64,000 nucleotides of DNA, from NCBI GenBank assembly GCA_037976565.1, contig CP137681.1, positions 30,012,707-30,076,706 of the forward strand. Direction: 5' to 3'. The DNA is from Mesocentrotus franciscanus. Taxonomy: Eukaryota > Echinodermata > Echinoidea > Camarodonta > Strongylocentrotidae. This document shows, one piece after another, positions 11,024-21,440 of the stretch (position 1 is its first letter; each line of letters begins with the position of its first letter). A program made the position numbers and the translations under genes. Below the pieces are notes generated by a model, which saw only the letters and a program-made list of their open reading frames with translations, did not search any database and was not told the origin of the DNA.

Positions 11024-11618
11024 TATAGTAGTATGATAGGTTCTTCTATTATTTTTATATTTGATACTATCATTATTATTACAATTATTTGTAATATGAT
11101 ATTATTACTATCATCATCATCGCCATCATCATCATTACATTTATTATTATTAGGCCTACTATTATCATTATCATTACCATCATCAGTCTCATTCTTCTTA
11201 TTATATTTTTAATTAATTACATGTATAATTATTATTATTATTATCATTATTATGATGATGATTATTATTATCATTATTATTATTATCATGGTCCCTCAGA
11301 CAAGGTGCTGAAGCGGCTGGTTGGCTGAAGACTATAGTCAGTGGTGTTTTAGCAGCCGGTGCTACAGCCTTAGGCATACCGGCAGCTCTTGGCTTTTTGG
11401 GCTTCACTGGAGCAGGCATCGCCGGTGGATCCTATGCAGCAGGCATGATGTCATCAGCCGCAGTAGCCGGAGGCGGAGGAGTGGCTGGGGGGAGCATAGT
11501 GGCGGTGTGTCAGTCCATTGGTGCCGCTGGACTCTCCTGGGCTACTACAGCTGCCATGAGCCTCGGAGGTGGTGTCGTTGCCGCCGGGGGCAAGGCTCTC
11601 CAAAAACTGCTGCGTTAA
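9743..11618 (+). CDS. IFI27/ISG12-like small hydrophobic protein, 2 exons
   Basis: Exon 1 is 9743-9804: ATG, then a hydrophobic stretch (NYFLMIICFFLLVTL) that reads as a signal peptide, and donor TT|GTAAGT. Exon 2 is 11300-11618, with acceptor CCCTCAG at 11293-11299. The split codon (TT + A) joins in frame, giving a 126-residue protein. Residues about 30-110 are the glycine/alanine-rich hydrophobic domain of the IFI6/IFI27 (ISG12) family, with GFLGFTGAGIAGGSYAAGMM, GGGGVAGGSIVAVCQSIGAAGLS and a basic C-terminus. In vertebrates these are interferon-induced membrane proteins acting at mitochondria or ER in apoptosis and antiviral responses; the role here is inferred. A 3' splice site at 9721-9725 suggests an upstream non-coding exon. 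The 1,495-base intron holds a foldback and long trinucleotide repeats. Confidence 0.88.
9967..10179. mobile_element. Foldback MITE in the IFI27-like intron
   Basis: AGTCCAGAATCTGGC at 9967-9981 is the exact inverted complement of 10165-10179. Inside, GCAAGCCGA-type and GATGACGTGATC-type blocks are also inverted. Similar internal words (TACGCCCAG, TTCGCCGGGC) occur at 3450-3490, so the family is dispersed. Confidence 0.65.
10538..11289. repeat. Trinucleotide repeat array (ATT, AGT, GTG, ATC)
   Basis: About 750 bases of near-continuous trinucleotide repeats: ATT/ATC at 10538-10605, AGT at 10606-10725, GTG/AGT mixtures to 11036, then ATC/ATT to 11289. It lies in the IFI27-like intron and ends immediately before that intron's 3' splice site. 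Long Ser- or Thr-rich open frames here are artefacts. Confidence 0.95.
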
Positions 11619-11783
11619 GTCGAGAGTGCATAATTATAGGAAATGTTAAGATTCAACACTTTTGCAAGGCATGCACAGCACAAGACATAATCGTTCATAG
11701 TGACCGCCAAACATTAATATTTTCTGACTCTTAAACCAGACACCAACTCCCTGAAAAACAACCTAAAATTGGCGTGGGCGTGG

Positions 11784-11789
11784 AATAAA
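11784..11789 (+). promoter_or_regulatory. Polyadenylation signal AATAAA
   Basis: AATAAA 166 bases downstream of the IFI27-like stop codon, on the same strand. Position and sequence fit a normal 3' end; no transcript evidence. Confidence 0.5.
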
Positions 11790-11900
11790 ATATAGAATCC
11801 TCTCTATTGACACCTTATAGTATTGCTTGTGATCATTATTGAAGAGACAAATATGACCTAGGACAGTTTCAACTGCATGTTACAGGTTATTACAAAGCAT

Positions 11901-12215
11901 ATTTAAGGAGTTCTTTTGAGCTGCTTGTTCCATGTGTTGTATGAAAATAAAACAGTTACAGTGCAATCACAAATTAACGTTTTTATTTATTGGGTTTAAT
12001 TTAGCTGTGATGTGTTTATCCTCTGAAGATTTGTTCTACGTCTTAATCCATTTAAATACTATATTAAAGTAGTCTTGGAAAAGGCCTTATAAGGCATCGT
12101 TATAATACAAAGTTATCCTTTGTATTTTCTTCACTCATATTTACGCTTCCGATTAAAACGTACGAAATTACGTTGTGTGGAGAGTCAGAGAGAAAGAGGG
12201 AGAGAGACAGAGAGA
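11901..12215. repeat. Dispersed repeat, copy 2 (uninterrupted)
   Basis: Similar to 3817-4380 from ATTTAAGGAGTTCTTTTGAG through TGTTTATCCTCTGAA and AAGGCCTTATAAGGCAT to a GAGAGTCAGAGAG end. This copy lacks the 236-base MITE and so gives the empty site. Confidence 0.75.
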
Positions 12216-13170
12216 ATGGGAAGAAAACAAGGAAAACAAGCATTTTAGTTGGGATTTTAATTATTTTACATAAAATAGCATGATTCAGAAGAAGAGTTGG
12301 TGCAGAAGCATAAAAAACACCACTTAGCCTTATGAGGATAGAATAGAAATATTCAAAATTGTTCAATAAAATGATGCGTTGATGCAAAACAAATGTGCAT
12401 AAATTGGGCTAAGTAATGAACTTGATTCAAGAAATCTCGACTGAATTCCTATTGATCCTATCAGATAAATAACAACCGCAAAGGGCGGGGGGAGGGGTGG
12501 GCAGACGCCTCCCCAATATTTTAATTGTGCTGAACCCCCCCCCCACCCACACACACATACACACATTCAAAAGAGATTCCAGTGCTCTAAAGCCAAAGTT
12601 TAACTACCCAAAATATCTTACTTGCCGGTTGTTACGCCTGTCACACATCCATGTCGATAGGAGCAGTAGACTATATAGCCTTGTAGAAAGCTTGTAATTA
12701 ATTCAGAGGCGCCAGAAATCTGGGGCAGTTTTTTGTCCCCCTTCACTAGACAATGATATTGCAGTACATAATCAACATCTTTCGACTGCAGTTTAATAAA
12801 AGGTTTCAAACATATAGTATTTTACAACAAAGCTGTAATATTGTTCCTGCGCACCTCTTTACGATGACACGAACATTCCCCAGGAAGTTTAGAGCATGCA
12901 CACAGTTATGTGCTACTTATAATGTGCTATATAATTATGAGAGTAAAGAGTAAGATCTCACCTTTAAAATGGTGTCAGTCATTATTTAGTTAAAATGTTA
13001 AACGAGTGTTAAGAGCCTTCAAAGTTGAAAACAGATTTCGACCATTATGTTCTGTATAGTGCGGATAACGTATATATGCCCGTCTGAGCCCTTATTTCAA
13101 TCTAAAACAGTAGGACCCAGACGAATTGCTTCGGCATGTGACATAATTTATGAGAGTAAAGAGTAAGATG
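12216..13170. other. Intergenic, no gene supported
   Basis: Contains a C-run followed by a short CA repeat (12533-12566). Near 12930-13160 a block around GAGAGTAAAGAGTAAGAT occurs twice, and relatives recur at 13920-13980. Nothing coding is recognisable. Confidence 0.45.
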
Positions 13171-13179
13171 GTTCAGTAC

Positions 13180-13772
13180 CAGGCGCGTAGCTAGGATTTT
13201 ATTTTATGGGGGCGGTAGTGAGCACGCGAAGCGCGCTCCCTAAAGGGTGATGGGTGCAGGGGGTTGACTTTTCATTAAATGATTAGAGAAAGAAGACGAT
13301 TCGTTGTACCGTTCTCGACTCTTTATCCTTGTCTGAATTCAGTTTCCCTCCTTCCGCGCGGAAGCTTTGACATTTCATTAAATTATAAGAGAAAGAAGAC
13401 GATTCGTTGTACCGTTCTCGACTCTTTATCCTTGTCTGAATTCAGCCCCCCCCTTCCACGCGAAGCGCGGAAGCTTTGACGTTTCATTAAATTATAAGAG
13501 AAAGAAGACTATTCGTTGAACCGTTCTCGACTCAATCATTGTCTGAATTCACTTTCCTCCATTAAGGTTTGACGTTTCATTAAATTATAAGAGAAAGAAG
13601 ACGATTTGTTGTACCGTCCTCGACTCTTAATCCTTGTCTGAATTTTCAAAAATGTTTCTCTGTCTGCTCCTTTTTCTCTTCTCTCTCTCTCTCTCTCTCT
13701 GTCTTTGGCCGGCGTTTTTTTTTTTTTTTTTTTTGGGGCGACCGCTCCCACCGCCCCCTGGCTACGCGCCTG
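13180..13772. mobile_element. hAT-type MITE with 8-base target duplication
   Basis: Starts CAGGCGCGTAGCTAGG and ends CCTGGCTACGCGCCTG, nearly perfect 16-base inverted termini with the CAG...CTG ends known from hAT transposons. TTCAGTAC is duplicated on both sides (13172-13179 and 13773-13780), and an 8-base duplication is diagnostic for hAT. The 593-base element encodes no transposase and carries a tandem repeat (13275-13645) plus a T-run. Confidence 0.9.
13275..13645. repeat. Minisatellite inside the hAT-type MITE, 4 units
   Basis: Four units of roughly 90-110 bases share TTTCATTAAATTATAAGAGA, GACGATTCGTTGTACCGTTC and TCCTTGTCTGAATTCA. Spacers contain CGCGAAGCGCGGAAGC. Confidence 0.9.
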
Positions 13773-14195
13773 TTCAGTACTTAATGGCATACAATAGCTT
13801 TAGAAGCAATCAAAGTTGAAAACGTATTTTGGCCATTATTCTATGTATAGTGCTGATACGCCGGTTTGAGCCCTAAATCTAAAACAATAGGACACAGAAA
13901 TGTTGTTTCGGCATGTGACATATATGAGAATAAAGAATAAGATCTCACCATTAAAATGGTGTAGGTAATATTTTAGTTTAAATGTCGAAAGATACCGTCA
14001 GCCGAGACGTGCAAAAAAATTGTTTTCCTTTTCGATTGTACGATTTAGATACACTACAGGCCCCATTGTTGGTGGCTAGATTCCTCCTTATTGGTCGCGG
14101 GCTTCATGGTCGCCAGTTTCAACAAGCGTTATAATTATTGCCACAACTGATTTTTACACCTCACTTTTTAATGGCATCATTATCATCCTAATTAT

Positions 14196-14359
14196 AATCA
14201 GCCTCATCGTCAGCAGCACCCATTGTTAGCATCTTCATCATCATCATTATCATCATCATCATCAACATCATCATTGTCATCGTCATCATCATCATAATCA
14301 TTATCATCATCGGCAGCATTATCATCATCATCATAATTCTCATCATCAACGGCAGCATT

Positions 14360-14394
<35 letters not shown>

Positions 14395-14397
14395 AAA
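14196..14397. repeat. (ATC)n trinucleotide repeat
   Basis: Interrupted CAT/ATC repeats. Met- or Asp-rich open frames on the - strand here are artefacts. Confidence 0.9.
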
Positions 14398-14399
14398 TG

Positions 14400-15600
14400 C
14401 TGATAAACAAGGCCACTTATTAAAGGAGTGTCTGGGAGGGGAGTCGTTCCATCTACTAATCATGCAGGTTCGTTCACTCTTCTCTCCTCCCCCTTCTTTC
14501 CCCTCCTCCCCCTTTCCCTTTTAAATTTTAAATGATCGTTTTGCCATTCGTTACGGGGTGGGACGAGCCTCCGTGACCCCCACCTCCCGCAGGAGCTACG
14601 CCACTGATCACAAGCGACCCTAGTAGATAGATTGTCACGTTATTATTTACATAATTCCATCTCTCATGCTATGGAGTTATTTTCGGTATCGGTGGAGGCA
14701 ATTAAATGAACAAAAGCCTGTTTAAAAATGTATTTCGCTCTGTCGTCTAGGCAACTCTTACACATTGTCCAAAAATATATAATGCATGATCCAATAATGA
14801 AATGAAATTACTGGTAAAAACACATACAAATATGATCGAACAGAACCACCTGTATGGCAATAAATTTAAACTGAATATCAGAAGTTGATATTTAAACAAA
14901 AATTAATAAAGAAGAGCGCGAGGCAAGCGAAAATCATCGAATACCCCCTCCTCGGGGGTTAAGTTATTTGAATGGCCCACTACACGCCCCTCTTCCCTAT
15001 TAAAAATATGGAGTCTTCGCAGGACTGCAGGAGAATGGGGAAAATGTGATGAAATTATTACTAGAAATGCACAATCTAGGGGGACGCTTCACACGAACCT
15101 GACCATTGGACCAACTCGCAACCCTGATGGTCAGGTTCGGGAATTACATTAAAGTTGATGATATCTTGCTTTTCTTGTTCAAATTGGAACATTGTTTCCA
15201 ATTTATGTAAGTGATGTTTTCCTTATTTTTCCTGTCTTTATATATTTTTCCCCTTTTCTCATGTTTAGGGAGTCAATATATATATCCACAGTTAACAATA
15301 ATTATAAGTCTCCCTCGGTGAACATCCTCTTACCATTGAGGTGGATGGTTGCTACAATGGTTTTCAGTGGTATCTCTCCACACACATAATCTTTTCGGTC
15401 TCGCCTCGCCACAAAATGATGAAATTGATCATCGCAAGTATTTATCAAAATCAGTCTGCATAATTGCTAAGTGTCTTTTTTTTCTTCATTTTTTCATTTA
15501 CGAATAATTGATTTAATCAATCTGATCGCTTTCTAAATTTGCCTGAACAGTGGGCATGCCATTAAAACCTTTTTAGGACCGGGTTCTACATTAGGGTCTT
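14400..15600. other. Intergenic; degraded hAT-like end
   Basis: GGAGCTACGCCACTG near 14592-14606 resembles a hAT-type terminus, but no partner end was found. The rest is AT-rich with no supported gene. Confidence 0.4.
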
Positions 15601-15604
15601 GTTT

Positions 15605-15850
15605 ATTATTATTATTATTTATTTGAAGGCACATACAAATATATTCCAGATACAGGACGTTAGTATTGCGGCAGGGATTCGAATCCCGTACCTTGTGGTT
15701 TATGGTCCTGAGACTTACCCGCTAAACAGCTAAAGGTAATAACACAATCGAAAAAAACATCTCGTGTCCAACGGGCGTATAAGCATTGTGATTAATTTTG
15801 AAATGTAGATATTGTCACGTGTCTTCATCCTCTTAATAACAAAGAGACAC
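15605..15850 (-). mobile_element. tRNA-derived SINE-like element, copy 1
   Basis: On the - strand a tRNA-like core (15670-15735) contains a pol III B-box-like GGATTCGAATCC and a degenerate A-box. The 3' side runs into AAATAAATAATAATAATAAT (complement of 15604-15623), a typical SINE tail. A related segment lies at 16405-16600. It does not fold as a complete functional tRNA. Confidence 0.55.
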
Positions 15851-15864
15851 CTATTTTCCTCCAA

Positions 15865-16248
15865 TTAAAGGGATCCGGTAACTTTGTCTCAGATTCTGAA
15901 ACAAAATTCTGGATTTAGCTCATGATGCAATGATAATCATAAACCTTTAGGTCAGTCAGGAACCCCATGACTTTTACAAGCTGATCGCCTGTCTGATTAT
16001 CAAGATATTTATGATTGGAATTACAAATTTTGAAAACCGTTCGCCTGATGGTTTTCATAACACTATAGTCTATTAGGGAAAACGAGTATGGTAAAACCGG
16101 TCAATCAAAGATTTTTACTTTTTGAGGCACTTCTTGATCATTTTGAAGCGCAATTTTTTTAGGGCTTCATTATTACACCATATCACAGACACTAATAACA
16201 TGTAGGGCCGTGTATCTCAGATTTAACACTGTTAAACGATCCCTTTAA
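15865..16248. mobile_element. TTAA-flanked MITE (AGGGATC termini)
   Basis: TTAA + AGGGATC at 15865-15875 and GATCCCT + TTAA at 16238-16248: short inverted termini bracketed by the piggyBac-type TTAA. The right part is closely similar to 33678-33866, which also ends in TTAA. Confidence 0.7.
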
Positions 16249-16261
16249 AGTCCACGAAAAT

Positions 16262-16750
16262 TATTTTGCCGGTAGTAATATGCATTGGTTTATTAAGCAT
16301 TACTAACGATGAAAACAAACAAGCAAGTAAACAATCAAACATCGCATAACCAGGATAACGGTGAGTTGGTAATAGCTACAAAGGCCCATGATGACTTATG
16401 AAAATACCTATTGTACTGCGACAGGGATTCGAACCACGTACATTGTGGCTGACAGTCCACTTAACCACATGCAGGTAATAATACAATCGAAATGACACCT
16501 CTTGTTCAACGGGCGTATATAAGCACTGTAGGTGATCACTTTTAACAGATGTTGTCACGTGTCTTCATCCTCTCAATAACAAAGCGACACTTATTATTTA
16601 AGTCCGCATAAACTATTTTATATATAGCCTAAATTGGTTTATTAAGCCTTGCAAATGATGCAAACAAGTATTACAATTTTGTTTTAAACGCACACAAATA
16701 GATAAACAAACACAGCATAACCAGGATAACGGTGAGTTGGTAGCTACAAA
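16262..16750. repeat. Local tandem duplication around SINE-like copy 2
   Basis: 16262-16375 and 16602-16750 share AGTCC..., TTGGTTTATTAAGC and a long block ending CATAACCAGGATAACGGTGA then GTTGGTA. Between them, 16405-16600 is the second copy of the tRNA-like segment (GGTTCGAATCCCTGTCGC on -, with the shared 5' part ending near GACACGTGACAAC). Confidence 0.6.
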
Positions 16751-17147
16751 GGTCTGGGAACTCATTAACAATTAGATATTGCAAAATTACGAGAAAGAAA
16801 ATCAATTTGAAAAATCAATCAAATTTAGACGAGAAAAATATAACATGTAAAATTATTGTTCAACGTTTTTAATAAAGTACCATGGACTCATTAAAACGCG
16901 GATATAAAAGAGGATACACAAATTTAAATCCTCTAATATAATTTAAAGTCGATCACGTGAAAGTTTAAGAATAAATATTGACCGATATTAATAAGTAAAA
17001 TTTGATCATGTCAATAGGATGACTGAATGGGTACATTTTTTTATAATTAAATAACATTTACATGTCTCAAATACAACTTCAAAATAGTATCATAAGAAAT
17101 GAAAGTATGCTTATATTGATCAGGTAAATCTCTATGATATCATATTG
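16751..17147. other. AT-rich intergenic DNA
   Basis: No gene or clear repeat; forms the downstream flank of the lectin gene on the - strand. Confidence 0.4.
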
Positions 17148-17153
17148 TTTATT
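17148..17153 (-). promoter_or_regulatory. Polyadenylation signal of the CTLD-PAN gene
   Basis: AATAAA on the - strand, 98 bases beyond the stop codon at 17251. Confidence 0.5.
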
Positions 17154-17250
17154 CTGTGCGATTGTAAGATAATATTATTTTTAAAAAAATTTAAAAAAGA
17201 GAGATTAGAACTTCAACTTTTGTCACACAGTGCTAGCTCTACATTCCTTT

Positions 17251-19940
17251 TCAGATAAGCTCATAGTAACTGCATCCATCATATTGGGAGAAGTAGCTAG
17301 AAAGAACGCTCGCTCTTGTTTCTTCATTCAGCTCGCATACTCCGTCTTTGTAATTGATGGACTTGCAACCAACTTCGTGAATGCATTCTGCGGCGCAACG
17401 CAGCTTGGTTCTCGCTGGCACTGTCTTTATCACGTGATCAGTTAGACAGTGGCCAATCAGGGGGCGTCCCTCGTTGTCCTTAGCAACAGAGAAGAAGCCT
17501 GCAGACTTGATGGGGGTCGTCTTTGGTTTAACTAGATTGTGAAGTGAACATAGAGAAATAAACGACCATAAAAGATATAAATACATGTATAACTACAGTT
17601 AACAACTCAATTATTCATACCGCTTGTAAATTTGATGATTTAAAAAAAAAAGTTTTTTTGTAACTCAAGAATGGAAGATGGACTGGTTGAATTAGAACCT
17701 TTGTTGAAATACTATTAGATGTAAGCTTTAATTCTCAAGAAATATAAATCAGGACAAATTAATTTTTCACATACTTAAAAATTACAAAACTTGGTAAGGG
17801 AATGAATAATTTAGTTGTAAACTGTATACATACAAACATACATACATACACATACACCCATACATACATACATACATACCTGTAATTTATTTAAATAATG
17901 TATAAATATGTATATGCATATACATATATGTATATAATATTGACATATTTTAAAGACAATGTCATATTAATCTTAGGCATAGGCATGGAAAAAATAAACA
18001 AAATAATAAACAAAATAAATAATACAGGAAATTCGAAAATGTTCTTATTTATTCTAAATTAATTTGTTGGGTGGGGAATGGGGGATATAATACCCTACAA
18101 ATATGTATATATCCCCACGTGTCAGCTATCTTGAGTGGTCTCAAATCCAACCCATTCATGACTGTCCTTTAACAAATCTAAGCCATAATGGAAACCCGTC
18201 TTATAAAGCATTGGCGAAGAATCTGGGGAATGGGGGATATAATACCCTACAAATATGTATATATCCCCACTTCCCTACAAAGGTATTGAACATATTAATA
18301 CGGACTTATCAAATTATTTTTACCTTTACCATTGTCATTGTTATTATTATTATTATTACTAGGCCTATTATTATTTTTTTTTCTTTTACTCTTACTCGTA
18401 CTCTTACTCTCTAACTATTCTTATTCTAATTCTGATTCTGATTTTGATTCTTATCCTTATTTTGATTCTTATTCCTATTCTTATTCTTATTCTTTTATCC
18501 AAACAAAAAAGATTGATTGAAAAATAAAGAGAAAAATACTAAATGGAACATGACATTACCTTCGCAAAGAGTGAACCGTTCGCGATAACATCGAACACGA
18601 AGCAAACCAGAGTAGTAGTAGCTATCATACATGACGCAGGGATAGCTGCTAGTGGCGGGATTGTAGTTGTTTGCCAACGTCCACCAGCCTGTAAGAAAGC
18701 GAGCCATCAAACAAAATATGAGAGAGAAGTGAACATTTTCAGCTTTCAGAGATGATAACCTCTGACATTTTTGCACCGAGCTGTCCTTAACCCATTCCAA
18801 AAAAAGTGATAACCATACATACGCCCCAGTTGATATAGAAAAAAATTGTCCGATATTACGGTAATTATAATTATGTGCGACAATCGCTTGTGCAGTTATA
18901 GTTTAGATTTTTGCTCATTTTATTTAGTTAAAGACGATTGTGATTCGACAAAACATTATTCAAATTGGGTATGATATTTCCCAAAAGTTAGTCGGACAAA
19001 ATCATTACTCACATGTTGATCAATTTTTGCATTTTTAAAAGAGTTGGTCTGGCCCGTAGATTTCGGACTTTTTCCTTGTGCTTCTACCCCAACGTTTCAT
19101 TGAGAGCAGTTGCGTAATGAGCAAAAACGTTTGGGGGTGTGGGGCAGGAAAAAAAAAAATCCGCATCACCACCACTCTTACATGTTACATGCAGGCCCCG
19201 CGGAACGTTTCTCAAAGTGAGGGGGCTAAAGAAATAACGATCAGGTAGAGCGTAGCGATCGTAGCGAGTGGGGCGTAAGTTGGCGTGGGGTCAAGGGGCG
19301 GAGCCCCTGGAAACTCAAGGGTTTTAGGCATTTAATTACGGTCAGATGAGCATATTTTGATACCTTATTATTTTGTGAGACTGGCAGGTCACTAATTGGC
19401 GAGGGGTCCAGGGGGCTGAGCCCCATGACGCTAGGCTTTTGAATAAACCAACATTTCGTCGACGTCTCATCGTTCAAATCGGTTAATCAGTTACCAAAGC
19501 TGCTATTTGGTTTGATTTTGTCTTCAAATGACCGTAACAAGTTGGCGTTATACTTACTACTAGTACTATTGAAATCTAACTGTGTGCCGTCTTCACATGG
19601 GAAGGTACCCTCCATAGCTTCATACGTGGTACATCCAACCCAGATTCCTGAGTCGGTAGGGTCTGGGTATGCCCTAATTATGAAAGCATTAATCTCATCG
19701 TTACTATTGGGAACGAAGAGTGTCCCACCAATCGAGTTACAGCGTGAAACCGCTTCGGAATATGTGAACCGTTCATCGCCCAAGAACTTGTAGCACCCTT
19801 GGCCAATGCTCTCCCATCCACTGGGACATACTGCATCTTTAGGAAGAAAATTAGAGACATTTTGTTATAATTATTATTAATAAACAAGAACAATAACAAC
19901 AGCAACATCAACAACAACGATGATGATAATGATGATACTG

Positions 19941-20001
<61 letters not shown>

Positions 20002-20522
20002 TACTACTACTACTTCTACTACCACTACTACTAATAATAATGATAAGATTAAAGGTGTAAAATCTCTTTAAAAAGTTGTGGGCAGCAAGATCATGTTTAC
20101 TTACTTCGATGTTTACTTTGATGTTGAGGCATAAAGATAAACTTATTTGCCCCTCCAGGTAATGCTATCTCTCATAATTATGGATGGTAACAATCTCGTT
20201 AAATTCGCATTAATTTGATTGATGGGCCTACATATTTTACGATTTTACAGTTATTCTTATCGAAAATAAGAATGATTAAAATCATGATATTTAACCAAAA
20301 TTTACCCTACGATGCATTTTTATTTTACTTCCGATTTTTTTTTTACTTAGTCGAATTGTGGGTTGTATTTATTATTTATCATATTACTTTCAGGGAGGTA
20401 TATTCCTACACCCTAAGACAACGATGTCAAAACGATAAATAGTGCACTTATGTGTGAAAATAGTAATTACCTGTGCGTTGAATGGTTGAAGAAACAAGCA
20501 AGGTGATTAGAAAGATTAACAT
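17251..20522 (-). CDS. Secreted C-type lectin-like plus PAN domain protein, 4 exons
   Basis: Exons on -: 20522-20471, 19836-19558, 18688-18560 and 17498-17251. All donors are GTAA, all acceptors AG, and all three junctions are phase 1, giving an uninterrupted 235-residue protein. Residues 1-17 (MLIFLITLLVSSTIQRT) form a signal peptide. About 18-153 is a C-type lectin-like domain: CPSGWESIGQGCYKF, a YSEAVSRCNSIGG helix, IWVGCT, then CVMYDS and FTLCE. The usual EPN/QPD and WND calcium/sugar motifs are absent, so canonical sugar binding is doubtful. Residues about 154-235 are a PAN/apple-like domain with six cysteines (GHC, LRC, AEC, VGC, GVC, DGC) and CKSINYKDGVCELN. Such proteins are extracellular, binding glycans or proteins; an immune or adhesive role is inferred. 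Introns hold a (GTA)n array and repeat DNA. Confidence 0.92.
18073..18270. repeat. Perfect 46-base direct repeat in lectin intron 3
   Basis: The 46 bases at 18073-18118 (beginning GGGGAATGGGGGATATAATA) recur without mismatch at 18225-18270, separated by 106 unrelated bases. Such identity implies a recent event. Confidence 0.9.
18320..18495. repeat. AT-rich microsatellites (TTA, TTC, GATTCT types)
   Basis: TTATTA and TCTTAC/ATTCTT repeats in the third intron of the lectin gene; open frames here are artefacts. Confidence 0.85.
19085..19470 (-). mobile_element. Fragment of the 33-kb repeat family, inverted, in lectin intron 2
   Basis: From CCGCATCACCACCACTCTTA through CATTTAATTACGGTCAGATG to CCAGGGGGCTGAGCCCC, this is the reverse complement of parts of 33250-33570, including the tandem-unit core. 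It lies wholly inside the second intron of the lectin gene. Confidence 0.75.
19938..20040. repeat. (TAC)n trinucleotide repeat
   Basis: More than 25 near-perfect ACT units in the first intron of the lectin gene, about 100 bases from the 3' splice site. Confidence 0.95.
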
Positions 20523-20632
20523 TCTTGGATCACACGACGTCACACTTATCAAAACAGAGGAACAACATTCGTTGAAAAGCCTTTGATCACAAATGGTCAC
20601 AAGATCTGATCAGATACTCTCGATATGCGTCA

Positions 20633-20645
20633 GATATATATATTA
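20633..20645 (-). promoter_or_regulatory. TATA-like element upstream of the lectin gene
   Basis: TTAATATATATATCTG on the - strand about 110 bases before the ATG at 20522. It is the only AT-rich box at a sensible distance. Start site unknown. Confidence 0.3.
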
Positions 20646-20799
20646 AAATTCAAACGTCAAATATGTACTAATTTGATTACTCGACATTTGTCAAATATGG
20701 AGAAAAAAAACATCATTCAAATGCACCCGTGTCATGGATGGATGCGGAGAAAACCACTACTTCCATTTCAGGGAAGTTAAAGAAGAAGTCGCGTTTCGG

Positions 20800-20961
20800 A
20801 TAAAGTTGAGAAATCATTTGCGAGCTTTTTCATTCTCTTTGTTCACTGCTTCAGATCTTAGGTTGTGGAACAGTCTTCTTAAGTACCTTCACCCTTGTGG
20901 TCTGCTATTCACTTTCAAGGCCCAGGTAAAGACATACCTATTCCACATTGCTTACAATTAG
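20800..20961 (+). pseudogene. LINE ORF2 C-terminal relic
   Basis: Ends with SDLRLWNSLLKYLHP and FTFKAQVKTYLFHIAYN before a stop at 20959. The pattern RLWNSL...FK..LKT.LF is the conserved C-terminal end of many CR1/RTE/Jockey-group ORF2 proteins. Only the last 50 or so codons remain. Confidence 0.6.
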
Positions 20962-21025
20962 CCACTACTCCAGTCTTTCCAAGGTGAATCATGAACGGCA
21001 TTTAGAGCCTTTGATTAGGCAACTA

Positions 21026-21440
21026 CGTTCAAGCGATTTTTTGAAGCTAGAATCACAAACATGAATCACAAATCAAAACGCCGATAGAAAACACGGTTAC
21101 TGCGGGAGATCGTTCAAGCGATTTTCCATCAACGCTGATTCTCGCTCATTTCAAGCCCACCCAGGAAGAATAGAAATAGATAGCGATAATATATATATAA
21201 TAGATAATGACGTCATAGAATCATGATTGAGATCTCCGTTCGTTCAAGCGAATATTAGCGACCGTGATTCTGCAGAATCATGATACAAAACGCATCTTTT
21301 TCAGCGTTTCATGTTTGTGTTTTTAAACACGTTTATTTTTACGACCAACGAAAAATCGCTTGAACGCGACCGTGTTTTAAACTAAACGTCTTTGAAAACC
21401 GTGATTCTAGGGTTAAAAAGTGTCGATTGAACGCACCCCG
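21026..21440. mobile_element. MITE with CGTTCAAGCGA motifs
   Basis: The left end (ACGTTCAAGCGATTTTTTGA then CTAGAATCAC) is approximately inverted at the right end (complement GCGTTCAATCGAC...TTTTTAACCCTAGAATCAC). CGTTCAAGCGA-type words recur at 21110, 21241 and 21350. No coding capacity. Confidence 0.55.

Noticed and set aside
14188..14463. Poly-Met and poly-Asp frames
   Set aside because: ATC microsatellite.
15665..15735. Functional tRNA gene on -
   Set aside because: B-box-like T-arm present, but the acceptor and D-arm do not pair properly; better explained as a SINE core.
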